Source: Hymenolepis diminuta
Taxonomy: Eukaryota; Platyhelminthes; Cestoda; Cyclophyllidea; Hymenolepididae
Reading direction: 5' to 3'
Length of the DNA: 64,000 nt
Assembly: GCA_900708905.1 (NCBI GenBank)
Contig: CAADRB010000022.1
Span: forward strand, 1,250,916 to 1,314,915
Below the pieces are notes generated by a model. That model was not told the DNA's origin. It ran no database searches and saw only the letters and a program-made list of their open reading frames with translations. How positions within the stretch are numbered: the first letter of the stretch is position 1; each line of letters begins with the position of its first letter. This document shows positions 11,471-24,600 of the stretch, one piece after another. A program made the translations under genes and the position numbers.

Positions 11471-12607
11471 CTATATTGTCCAAAATAAAGTAAACTATGC
11501 GTATGCTAGGCGTAGCGTATGGCACCAAGTAGCTGGCGATTCGAAACGACAGGAAGTTCACTGACCTCAAGTCCAGGTGTAAACATATAGACCCATACTG
11601 AAGCCAATCTTTATTCGGAGACACCGACGGTTGTATGCAACTGATATTGCGTGATGAAACACAAGTATATGAATCTATTATATTTATTAATAAATTAGAG
11701 ATAGAATTCGGGCAATTTCTGAACTATTCTAGCTAAATGAAAGATTTGACTAATTCATTTTATGTGGCAACCCTCTATACTATATAACAATAACAGCGAC
11801 AAGCAGGGTAATTACCAAAAATAATTTTTGCTTCAAATTACTTAGTGTGTTAACTTTATATACTATTAGTAAATTTTGGTGTTTTAAACAGTAAAGTCGG
11901 TTACGGTGTCCTACAGAGGAGAGCGGATTATAACCGTTTGTTTTCGCTAACAGTAATATGTGAAACTTTCACTAATAATGCAAATATGCCGGCGTCGGAT
12001 TCGGAAATTTGGAACAACAAATCTTCCTAAAATCTAATTCTATTAGGTTAAAGAGGCTTTAACGAAGAAATTCCTGAAATGGTGATGATTTAAAAATTCG
12101 CATATATCCCGGTTTGTCGGAAGGCGGTTTTAAGGAAACTTGTATAGAACTAGCCATTTTAATCGCACTGAAACATGTGAAATTTGGGTAAATATAAAAG
12201 AGAAGGAGAAGTGGATTATGAAGACAAATTTAATGCTGCTTCATTCTCATATTATAATGTAAAAATCCATGATTTGGAAAAATAGCAATGTAAGTGATTA
12301 TCTCCCTGTATAAGGTATAAAACATTTTACCAATCGATATTCGTACGGTGTAAATAATATTTTAATAGGTCGCATTTTTTTACATAGTTTAAAGAAATTA
12401 TAGTCATAACATAGACTAAACGATAATCCAAAATTTAATCACTGTTTGACCAAAAGTTTAATCATTTCATATAATAAATTTTTAAATAGAAAACGCACAT
12501 TTTGAGTGATATCTAGTGACGATCGATTTCAGGTGAAGATTCACATTTATTTGTACTATTTTTATGATACTGATGACCTTGAAAATAATTGGTTCGCTAT
12601 TTTCTAG
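11471..12607. other. DNA upstream of the first recognised apyrase exon
   Basis: AT-rich, no recognisable gene. The first exon of the apyrase gene may lie here or further upstream. It must end with one base of a split codon before a GT donor, but I could not identify it with any confidence. Confidence 0.4.
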
Positions 12608-15600
12608 GTTATTTCCAGCCCCTGCTTGTGGGCTACACCAGCACTATTCGGTCCTTTAATGGGCAGTGTGGACGACGGAAACGTCGCTTTATAATGGCTC
12701 TCAGTATTTTGGGCATAGTATTTTTATTTCTTTACAATACAAACAATGTCTTTACACACGCTTCCAGTGATATCACAAATGCATTGGCACCGAAAGAAAG
12801 TCGCTACACAATCATTGTTGATGCAGGCAGCAGCGGTAGTCGACTTTTTGTGTACTGTATTCCATCTCAGAAAAGCGGTGATGGTCCTTTGCCAATTATT
12901 ACTTTGTGTCCCGATGCTGAAGGCAAGCCCCTTACCAAAAAGGTCAATCCTGGTCTTTCTTCTTTCTCTTCCGATCCCTCTGCTTCCCAAAGTTACATCT
13001 CTGGTTTATTATCATTCGCCGCACAAAATATCCCCAAACAGTACCACTCCGTCACTCCAGTTTACATTCTTGCTACAGCCGGTATGCGGTTTTTATCACC
13101 AAGGTTTGTGTTCGCATTCCTTTTCTTGTATTTTTTTTCATATAGTGATCAAGATGCAATTTGGCGCTACGTTCAGTTAACGGTAAAGAAGGAATTCCAT
13201 TTCAAATTTGAAGATTCCTGGGCGCAAACAGTCACTGGATTGTATGAGGCCTTATATGGATGGATTACAGTTAACTACCTATTAGGAAACTTTGTTGGTG
13301 AGTTCATAGGTGACTTGATGGTTTCGGATAGTTTTTGAAATTTCGCTGAATTAATCAGATTATACAGTAAATAGATAATGTTTGTGTTGCAGTTGTACGA
13401 AGCCCATCTATCGGTAAGGCCGTAGTTCCCACTCAGGATTTGCTCTGAATTTGTACACCGTAGATGGCATGATTCTGATTCATTATTTTCGCATGTTTCT
13501 CTTCGGTGGACTTGTGATAGCTATTGGGATTATTACGGTACTGGCTTCTAAACTCCTAATCTCACGGTTCAGCGACAATTTTGATTTTGAGAAATATTGT
13601 TTTTGCTAGTACTCCTTTCCTCTCTTAATTTTTATTCCGTTTTATCTTGTTGTTTTCTAAACTAATCCTTTTTAGGTTATTTCGTTTTGTTTTACGCCAA
13701 ACCGTGTTATGACTGTCAGAACAAAGGTCATAAGGCTTGTAATGACTAACTGGTTAACACGTTAGAAAGCGAGAAAGAACAAGTTGCATTTATCTTTTGG
13801 TTTTTATCTTTAGATTTTATCACCTTTTTTATTTGAGATTTTCACACTTACCGTCAAACGAGATTTCGAGTTCATGATTATTCGGAGACCGGATTTCATT
13901 TTAGTTTTTTTAAATTTACTGAACACTAGAAACGATATTTAATCTTTTTGACCTTAGATACTGACCTTTCCTATTTCATTTTATATTGTAGGATTTAAGA
14001 TGCTTATGTATTTATTTTTTTTATTTTGGTAACTTTAACTGTAGGCACATGTGACGTAGTCCACGTCTGTTTATTTAATGACTCACCGAAATGACCAAAA
14101 ACACCGGTAGAACATAGTCAAGATTGAGTTCTAGGGTGCTACGCCTCTGCCCAGTGAAGTTAGTTTTTCCTATCTCTGTATGGTGGTGGCGTAGCGGCCA
14201 AAATGCCTGTTTCCATTTAGAAGTCACGCATTCGATACTCATTGATGCATATGGTACTGATTCATATCGGTCAGAAAAGACGTAGACAAATGACATTTCT
14301 CTTCTGATAGGTTTTAGAGTTTCAAAAAAGTACTTCAATCAAGGATTTCGGAAGTACTAGTTGAATATGAGAGCTACTGTTATGGGCTAATGGAGAGCTA
14401 TGTTTAGTATCTTCATGCAGTAGCGACTGCAAAATCATTCCTTGTTTGAATTGCCTTTTTGCCACCTAACACAATCAGGTTTTGAAGAAGGTTAGATATT
14501 AACCCTTTTAGGTAGTATCACATGAACTGCTGGTGAAATTTTGAAAAGTTGGTTAAATTGGTAATTGGGAGTATAAAAATAGCAAATAGGGAAAGATGTT
14601 TTTACTGATAAATTTAGCGAATATCATGAATAAACGAGCAGTAGTTTATTTGATATACAGTTCTACGAATCCATTTTATAAATTCAATTTCATATTGAAT
14701 GCTCTCCGTTTTCACCATCTACTACAGTTTATGTTACCTCTTAATCACTAGATATTTTGAATAATATGGGTTCATTTTATGTTTTAAGATTTTTAAGATT
14801 CATTATAAGGCTGAACAACACGTCATATCGATTTTTAAGTACATTTTGTTACTCGTAGCTTAAAATGTTTACGGATTTTTATACCGAAATCAAGTTAACA
14901 CAGAAACGGAAATTGAGTCCCATTTGTATTCAATTTAGAATAAACGGAGTTGGTTTAAGAGATTGGTCGCTACTATTACTTAGCTATGATTGATCCTATT
15001 TGGGGTCATGCCAGAGGGGCATATATTGATAAGCACAAATATTGTACCTAGGTTACTAATAAGTTTATAAACTCAAAAGCTCTAAAGGGACTAACTTTGA
15101 CTTTGATTGCCAAATGCATATTCTCATGCCTATCATGAGAGGAAAGGCTCAATTTGACTGGTGCAAAGGACGGCAAATTCGTTTAGAAATTAATTTTAAT
15201 GGCTAACGGACGGAAAATGTCTTTTCATGCAGTAAGTTTTACCATGATATATATTTTCACAAATCGTTTCTAACAGGAGGCGTTCATTTGGTCTGGAAAA
15301 GTATAAAAGGTTTGGATGGTGCCTTCTGACTCAATCCTTGTTAAATTCCCATTAAATTCTTTATTTCTGTAATGCCTTTGTAACATTCATCACTTAGTCA
15401 ATTTAAACAAAAAAGTTGTATCTAAACTACTATTTGGACATGGTGTATATAGCTTTCGACGCAATATGGGACCGGTGAGTTGGGGATTTCAGTATTGAAT
15501 CCTAGAGTATGTAAATTATGGTTTTCGATTTAGTTGTCTGAAATTTCGTCAGTTTCTGGTACAATGTGAAGCCTTTTTTCTAAAATCTTATCGGAAATCA

Positions 15601-18600
15601 CCTTTCTAGATGTTCTTAAAGAAGAAGGGTTTCTATTAAAAGTATTTTTAAATCAATTTTTAAGGAGCAGAAAAATTGGATTCACAAGCTAATTTGTTTG
15701 AGTAGAACGATGCGTTCACGGTATCCGATTCCCATCATGCTCGATTGTTTCTGCATTTTAAGATAATTAAAACTGCAAGTACATGAATAATTGCCGTTCA
15801 TTTCTCAACACATTCCTTCTTTAGAACCTCCAAGGCCAACAGTTGGAATGCTAGATATGGGTGGAGCAAGTATGCAAATCGCTTATGAAGTTCCTCCTGA
15901 ACTCAATCCTCCAAAGGATCTCATACTTCCATTCACCATTGGAGAAACTCGAACTCATAACGTCTACGTCATGACCTTCCTTGGTTATGGTACTCATGCC
16001 GCTAAGAGCCGGTGAGTGGAACCCATTCTTTATGGATCTTTTGAACTGTGGGCTCCGACTTTATCTACTCGCTCTGTTCTTTAGATACAAATTGGCTCTC
16101 CTGCGTAACGCTATGGAGTACTCGCGGTATTCAGGACTTTTAAAACACCGTTTCCGGCCTTCAACAGGCTATGTGAAACCGCCTAAGTTGGACAATTATA
16201 CGGTTGAACTGCACTATACCACAAACGGGGAAGAGAAGTTTATTCTTTCAGTGAGTTTTTCATTATTACCTAAATTGATTAAGTTAAAGTTCGCTGGGGC
16301 ACACGATTAACGTCCTACTCTACGCATAAGACAAAATGGTTATGGAGGAATACAAATGAGTCTTTGTTTGCGATAGTCGACTTTGAGTATCTATCCTATC
16401 GTTAATTAAAGCTGTCTGTTTCCGAAGTAGGAAAACACGCTTTAACTGTCGCCATTTCTTATCCAGATAATCATTTCCATCTCTGTTAAGCATTTACCGT
16501 GTTGATTTAATATTCTTCTGATTGATTTTATTAGGTGATTTCGTTTTATTAGAATTGATCTGTAAATAACCGGTTGGTGTAACAGCGAATGTTCTCTTCT
16601 GCCAAGTCAGTTATCACATATCTCCTAGACGATTTAGCTGGAGATCTAAAGGAGTTAGCTTGTTAGCCCTAGTTAACAAGTCAGTTCGGCTCTACGTCTT
16701 CTAATAAGTTGGCTATTCTCCAACTCGCTGTGTCGCTATCACCAACGACGTCCAATATTTGATTGATTTTCTATTCTAGGATCCGTGCCTTCAACCTGGT
16801 CTTGAAGATATTCTGAACAGCAATGATTTGACCATCTCTCGAACCATTCTTGCAACAGGAAATTCTTCCCCTCCCATAGTGACTTTCGTGGGTGCCGGCA
16901 ACTTGACGCTCTGCATTGACTATCAAAAGAGTCTCCTACAGAAACAGAAGCCCTGCGGATTGAATCCTTGTTCTATGAACGGCATTCACCAACCGGCAGT
17001 GGAATTCGAGCATACGAGCTTCTATGCAATGTCGGAGTACTGGTACACATCGTCGGATTTGGGCATTTCCGCAGTATCAGATATCTACGCGTTTGAAAAG
17101 TTCTCTTCTAATGCCCTAGTGAGTTTTGACTTTAAAAATTTAAACAATTACGCGAATATTCAATATGCGCCGGTGACGCAGCGGATAACCTTCTCGTCTG
17201 CGAAGCCAGAGGTCACGAGTTCGATGTCCGTCGGTGCATGCCCAGAGCTTGTTGAGCGGTTGATTTGGCTCCGTCATTGGTCAGGCCACATTGATCTATT
17301 TGTAGCTTGTTACAGATGAGAGCTGATTAACGGGACTAGCAACAACTTTTTTGCATAGCGATGTTCACTAGAGTTCGTTCAAGGTGATGAATATTCCTTT
17401 TATTCTTTGAAAATTTTTTTTGAGCGTGGCACACGTAATGTTTCATTATTAGCAGAAATAATTGTTTGAATTTACTTTTCTCACAATTAAAATGTGGCAG
17501 CGTACACACGGTACTGTAAGATATGAACTTATGTGCTTTTTCCGGGAAGTTCTTGCTAACTTTATAGCTCCCTATCGATCCGTATCATACTTAAGTCGTT
17601 TCTAGTTAACCAATTAAAATACGAATAAACTCAGGAAGACATCTAAGTTAAAATCGGTTGTACTCCTTTCTTTCATGAGTTTAATGTGAATTATTTTTCT
17701 TCCAGATTTGCCTAGGTATATTTTGTTTCAATATTGCTTTTCACGTTATTGTTACATGAGGGCAAAATGTGAAAATAAAACATAATTCGCAATCCTAAAT
17801 GTTAATCACGTGAAAAATATTATGGGTAATACAACTGTTTTAAAAGTCAAACTCGCATCTGTTCTTTCAAAACTTTCGTATCTGCTGTGTCCTGCATCTA
17901 AAATGTAGCAGGAAATATTTCAAGGCGTTTAGTGAAACACTTGTTTGCTTCTTCAAGTCGGTTTTTTGTGTGTTTGTACATGCTTAACTGACATTGTGCT
18001 TGTTTGCTAAACTCATATCAGTTTAATACTTAGGATGTTGAACCCCTTTGCTTAATTTGTAGAAAATGCTTAAAAATTGTTACTTTGATAAATTATGAAT
18101 ACCTGTGCTTTTACAAGAAAAATCTATGCAATAGAGAGAGTGGAGAGGGGGGGGGGATGGAGATGTCAGATTTGTCCTTTCAACAAGATGGGCTCAATTT
18201 TGGAAATTAGTTCAGTGCCTTTACTCCTTTATTTAAGGTAACTATTGTGATTATTTCTCTTTAATTGATATCGTCAGAAAGCATTGGAACAGGGAACTGT
18301 AAAGGAGTTCAATAGGAAAGAGGGTCGAGTAGAAAATCAGGTCAGTAAATCGAATGTCTTTCAAAATCGGATCTTTGAGTTTACGTTCTACGCTTTTTAT
18401 TTCTTGGCTATAGTTCACTGCTTTAAATTCCAATGTTTAGAATTCGTCTACTGTTTCCTTAGTGATTTCTTGTTCATGGAGCCCAGAGCTTATTGAATTA
18501 CTGAAAAATTTAAATAGTTAGTCAGTCACTTCTGGTACACTTTTTCTTCTATTATTCAAGGTACTAGCTTAATGATAGGGGCTTTTAGAAGAAATATTTG

Positions 18601-21600
18601 ATCCTATTACAGTAGTAAGCACACAGTTGCAATTGTGTTATAAGTTAAGGGTTGGATTAAACAAATGTGCACGGGACAAGGGTAGTGGAATAAGAGAGGA
18701 AAGAAGGAAGAAAGAAGTGAGAGGAGGCATAGGGAATCAAAAGAGAAAGGAAAAGTGGTGGTATTGAATGAGTGAAACCGAGGTTGTGGTAAAGGGGATT
18801 TGTTGAGGTATGACAAAAGAGTCAACAAATATCTCTGCTCTTTGTTCAGTGATTAGTAACCGATAAAAGTTATCAACTGACAATTAGGGCACGCAGAGGT
18901 ATGCGCCAGCATGTGCGCATTACACTTCGTTCTGCTATCGAACAAACTGAAATTGTTTTGTGAAGTAACAAAAACACAGATCTGTATAAACCAGTCATGA
19001 AAATCCGATATTTAGTAAGATTTTTCCCCCATTAGCTTCGATAATCCTCTAGCACACGGAGATGCAAAATGCTAGAAATTTCCGTGCTCTTCTCGCACTT
19101 CACGACACATTTCATTGATCTTTTTATTAAATAAATCTATCAGTAAAGGGATTCTGGTTTTTAATTCTAACACCTCAGCGAATCTCATAACTGTCCCTGT
19201 CTTACCTGTCTCCTCTTCTTTTCCGTAAAGCCCTTCTACGCTGTAACTGATGTGAGGGTCTGTTTGAGTCTTAGATTTAGTGAAAAACTAAATCGCAATC
19301 TCCCAGTGTGTTCTGTTTATCATCTAAATAAATCTGGAAACCTCTAATATTTATATCGAATTTCATTTGAGCACCATTAAAGCAAAACTCTTTTATTTCG
19401 CCTATTTCAATTGTCTAACCTCCGCATCTACTTATATGCTGATTTCACTCGAAAAAGTCAATAGTTTTATCAACGTCCCTATTTACGTCAAATTAACGCA
19501 GTCACTTTGTGTAGGTGCTTAGAAAAAATATCTCAAATTCGTAATTGAACTTTCTTTCTGTTTATCTTAAATTGCATAATCATTATCAATCATTAAGTAA
19601 CTCAGTTATTATTATTAGGTTATTTTGATAATTGAATAAGCATTGCATGCAGTTTTAATAAGTATAGTATTAAATAGTGGTTGTATTTAACTGGTCAGTA
19701 GGTACAATATTAATTGTATCGGCGCCATCTAGACATAAGGGAACATCAAAAACAGCTCTTTGAGCTCTTAGTAATTGGCAGGGATTACATTGAAAGGCGG
19801 ATGAGTGATAGTTGCGTTCAAGTTATTGTAAAATTCCTCTTATCATTAATAAGATGGTTTAAATGTTTAAAGCTTGATAGAGTCTAGTTACAAATGCCTT
19901 ATTCTTAAGGTCAGAGTAAGATGAGTGTTGGCGATCGAGAGCAGACATTTTATTGTATATCCATTATGTAAGATGGATGATCGGGACTATTTTCTCACCC
20001 CTGTCCCGCGTTGCATATATTCGCCATTTATAATTAAAATTATTCGTTCTGATGGAAAGGCATTTGTTTGTGTTAAGGAGCCATCAACATAAAGCCGCAG
20101 AGTTTATGTATTTTCGATTGATGAAAAATACACTCGGGGTTGTCTCTGTCTAATTAATATGCGGCTACATGCTGCTCGAGTACCTGAACAGTTGGTCCAG
20201 ACAAATCTTTTTCATCGGGACAGTCATTAATTATATTCTCCTATAAATAGTCTTTTTTAAAAAGTTAATAGAGCGACTTTGGAGTAACTGCACATCTGTC
20301 TTGCCTTCTCTCTGAGTCTGTGAATTGTGGCCTATTGATATCTAGTGGGCGGAACTAGATCTCCTAGCAATAATACAGCATAGAAGAGTCATTCTTTACA
20401 AAAGGGAGCAACGAAGAAATTGCAAAAATTCGAAATTTAATTTGTTCCTATGATACAATTTATTCCAAAATTCCTTAAAATATTCTATATGGAGCTTTCT
20501 TTTTCTTCAACTAAACGCTTTGATTCAATATGGGCCTTGGAGTTATTGATATTACCTCATTCTATTTCATATGGGTCACTACTGCGTTCATAAACTTCTA
20601 CATGAGCCTTAATCGGGTGTTCTCCTGCTTATGCGAGTAAACATATCTCCGTCGTCATTAATATTTTGCCAAACTAAATATTTTGATATTAATGTTTAAA
20701 CAATTTTCTGATCTATTAAACGTTAATTACTGATTGCGTACTTACGAGAAAAATTAAAATAAACTATTATTAAATCTTGGAATCTGCAATTTGAAAGTGC
20801 TTTCGAAATAAACTTTTTAGAAGAAATGAAATCCTGTTTATATACTTTTTCAGTAGTATCTATCAAAAATAGTCCGAAACTCACAGTCAGGACGTTTAAT
20901 TTTTACTTTTTGTAAATTTTAAAATTATTCTGTAATGTTAATAATCGCCAGTGTTCACCTTACTTCTCACAATCTTCTCAACGTAATAGACGAAATCAAG
21001 ACCCGGAAGTGGAGAGTTGTAATCTAGAGAACCAGAATGGGCAACAGCTAGGAAGAGTTGCGAAGACTATTTGGCACTAATATTAAATCGAAATTTAGTG
21101 AACTGTGTTATGTTTAAAGTGCTCTTGTTATCAGACATCAAAACATGTAAATTGAGCTGTGAAACATTTTGATAATGCAAAATGTATTATACCTCTGACG
21201 GGAAAATAGGCAACTTAATGCTTTCAGAGTTATGTAAACGTAAGACTCTTTACACCTTGATTTCATTTGTGAGAGTTGGAGTAACAACTAATAGCTGGCA
21301 ACTGACAACCAGTAAATAACACACCAGTAAATAATATCAGAGAGTTGCGTCGTCCGAAATGTAGTGAAGATTCGGGGGAGTAAGAGAGGGGAGGGAGAGA
21401 GAGAAGAGATGAAAGGTAAGCGTACGAGCAGATAAGCGACAAGCGTGTGTCTGCGCTTGTATGTATACGCATGAATAGAGATACAAAGACAGTTTATGAG
21501 TCATGCGGTCAAGGACGTGCATGAGGGAATGAGTGCAGATGTATTTTTAAATGAAATGGGAAAGTTATCGATAAAGGGAGAATCTATAACCTCGTCCGGA

Positions 21601-24600
21601 TATGACAGATAGGGGTTTGGGTCAAAGGATCATAAAGATATCACTGCGGCGTCGTGGACGAAAAGCTTAAGTATTTTCAGAGTTAATGTGATTGAAGAAT
21701 AATTTTGGGAACGCATGAAGAGCCATCCTTCACATAGTATACTTCTATTCGACTCTCTCCCCCGTTTCATCCCTTACTGGACTATTTTGCTATTTCAGAC
21801 GTTCAGATGCTATTCTAAGATTAAAAGGTGTAAAATTTTTTTACATTTCCGTGGATAATAATGAATAGATTTGTGCTTAACATTTTGTTACGTAAGGTTA
21901 CATAATCGGGGAAAGATTAGTCTGATTATGGAATTTTCAAGCTGAAAATAATCAATGGATCAAAATCGAGCGATACTGTAGTAAAAAGTCAAAATAGTTT
22001 TGCCATTCATTTTATCTTTCAAATCAAAATAAAAATAGAGGTTTAATTTATGTTTAGAAGTGCATGAAATACGTCAGTATTCATTTCACATCTTTTAGCT
22101 CAAGGCAAAGGAAATCCGTATCTCATGATGGATATAACACATACCTAGATGGTCTTCGTTGCCGTTAGTTGAAATTCTAACAGTTAACTTAGACAAAACG
22201 AATGAATAAAACTGTCATCGATTCTTCTTGAGTTTTATCTCTATCTTTAATAATATGAGAATATACAATATTAATAGCCATGATTGAGTTAATATTATTA
22301 TAGTGGAAGCATTTGTATTCTCTCCATCTATTACTCTGACCTTAAGTTAGTTTTAACTGATGCAATATTTAATCTAACTTAACTTTTTGTAAAGAATCAT
22401 GAGCTATTTGAGAATCTACTCAAATGGATTTTATTTTAACTGTCGTGATTTTATTTTCTTTCAGGATATGTGCAAGACACCCTGGGAATCGTCACTTATG
22501 GAGTACCAGGCGAAGAATGTTGATTCTTCAGCCATTGCCAACAAACAGTGAGTTCAAAGTCCTTCCAAATTCCCTCTTTATTTTGTTCCATATCTTTGGC
22601 TTTTAAAAATTCTTTTTTTTGTGCATATGATATGATCGCATGACATCCAACCGTAGTAAACAGAGTTTTGTAGGTGGTCTTTGTATTTTTTTACTGCGTA
22701 TTCACTTATTACCGAGTCTAATAACGCCTTGACATATTGTTTACAATTTCACAAAAGGCCCTGGTTGAGGACATGTCGGTAGGGTGGTAGTTATTGCAAA
22801 TGTAAAGTATAGTAAAAATGCTTTGTATTATTAACTGCTAGATATGTTCAGCGAGTGTTGAAGAGGATAGTATCCCGAAGCCCTTCTGATAATAAACTCA
22901 CTTCGTTAGACCCCTACAACCATTTTAACTACTGAAATCAATGCACATGACTTTGTAAGGGCATTGCCGAGCATTACTGTGAAGAATTTGCCTTCCTGGT
23001 TTCAAAGAGCACAAAAAACTGCTCTGTTTTGCAGATATTTACGGTCTTTGCATCGATCTTATCACGCACTTCTTTAATAATACCTCGCAGTCTTTACACT
23101 ACAACTTTCGAAGATCTGAGGAAGTATTTTTACAACACAGTGTCTTAAATATCTGTCTATCCTTTTCTTTTGAAGCTTATTAATAAGCTGAAAAAGTAAC
23201 TTGAATAACAGAAGGGTCGCTCGAGAGATAGTTCACTTACACTAATAAGTTTTCTTGAAGTTGGCTTACACTTAATTTTTAAGAAGCCTTTGCCATTTAA
23301 CAGCGGATTCTGCTAATAATTGTTGGTGATGTGTGAACTCTATTGGGCCCTATTGTTAGTATCATCCTGCTTTCTCGGTCTTTGGATAAAAATAAATGAG
23401 TTCAAAATCGGCCATCCCGGTTAATAAACCGGTTAATAAATCGGTTAATGGGCACTGAACATCGCGGACGAGAATTTGCTCAGTAATCCAGAATACCAAT
23501 AATCAAATTTTACTTTTTGACTGAAGTAAGTCTCTATTGCTAATCTGACTTTATTACCAACGTCTTTTCGCCTTCTTTCTTTTATTCCTCAGTAGAATTT
23601 TCACCATTAAAATTGCTTTCCCATTTTTTTCATCATCATAGGCTATAACATAATTTAGCAATAACCCTCGATTTTTCGAATATATAGGGAGCGTAAGGTA
23701 TCTGAGGCCACTTACATTTTTGTAATCTAAACTAACCCGACAATGACTTATGTATTTTTTATATCAGAAAATCTTATGCAGATACTGCTAAAAATAATGA
23801 AATGAAAGCGTCTACAAATGATGAACACAGTAACTTAGAAATTGAAAGATTTCTAAAAGTCTGCAAATCTTTCGTTTGCAAAATTAGGAGATGATTGGCT
23901 GCCACGAGCAAGAAAAGGCAGGAGCGGTGTCAACGTTCTGCTCTGACTCATTCAGACGACCTGAGTTTGTGAGAAGAATGCATGCCATGGCATGATGGAC
24001 AAAAATCCTGGGAAGTCAATGCGCGACATCTTGGCAAAGATCTTTAAGTGTTTGAAGGAACAATAAGGAATGTTGTTCATCAAGACCTCGGATAAAAATC
24101 CCATACGTTTTTAGGTGAGATGAGTTTATGTGGATGAAACTCAAGAGAATCGTTTAGTGCGTGCAAAATGACTCTTAAAGAAATTGAAGCACCCAGAAGA
24201 AGAGGAGTATCTTTGGTTTTTCCCCCCATGTCTTCCAAAATATTATTCTGTTCCATCCCGTAAAGCTCTCAAAAGCCAGGATTGGATGGCTGAGAACTTT
24301 CATCATCATGTCACACCGAACTTATGGCCGCCTCCCAACTACTCACCAGACCTTAATCCCCTGGATTATTGCGTGTGAGGTGGGGCGGGGCTTGGTTGAA
24401 AAGGATGTTAATAAACATCCCCATAACGCCAAACTCTCTGATGGAACCAATAGCCTCAGGAATGGAGAATATCATTAAAGACCACCTAATGAAAGCTTGC
24501 AGTCTCGGACTCGAATTGAGTTGGTGATAGAAGCCGAGCGAGGATATATAGAATAAAACCTAGGTTAATATTGTGCTTATTTGTTTTGTTATAATAACTT

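Larger units (their letters stand above)
17119..22464 (+). other. Apyrase intron 5 (5.3 kb)
   Basis: Donor gtgagt after the codons for SSNAL and acceptor ctttcag before DMCKTPW. It contains an unused-looking 63-bp cassette exon candidate (18278-18340) and two reverse-oriented repeat copies (about 18605-18960 and 21275-21560). The rest is AT-rich with nothing recognised. Confidence 0.7.

Noticed and set aside
12589..12607. Start of the apyrase at the open-frame beginning (codon TTG)
   Set aside because: TTG is not a credible animal start. A stop lies directly upstream and a good acceptor (ttttctag) ends at 12607, so this is an exon edge.
18141..18157. G-run as a G-quadruplex or regulatory site
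   Set aside because: A single homopolymer-like run inside an intron, without spaced G tracts.
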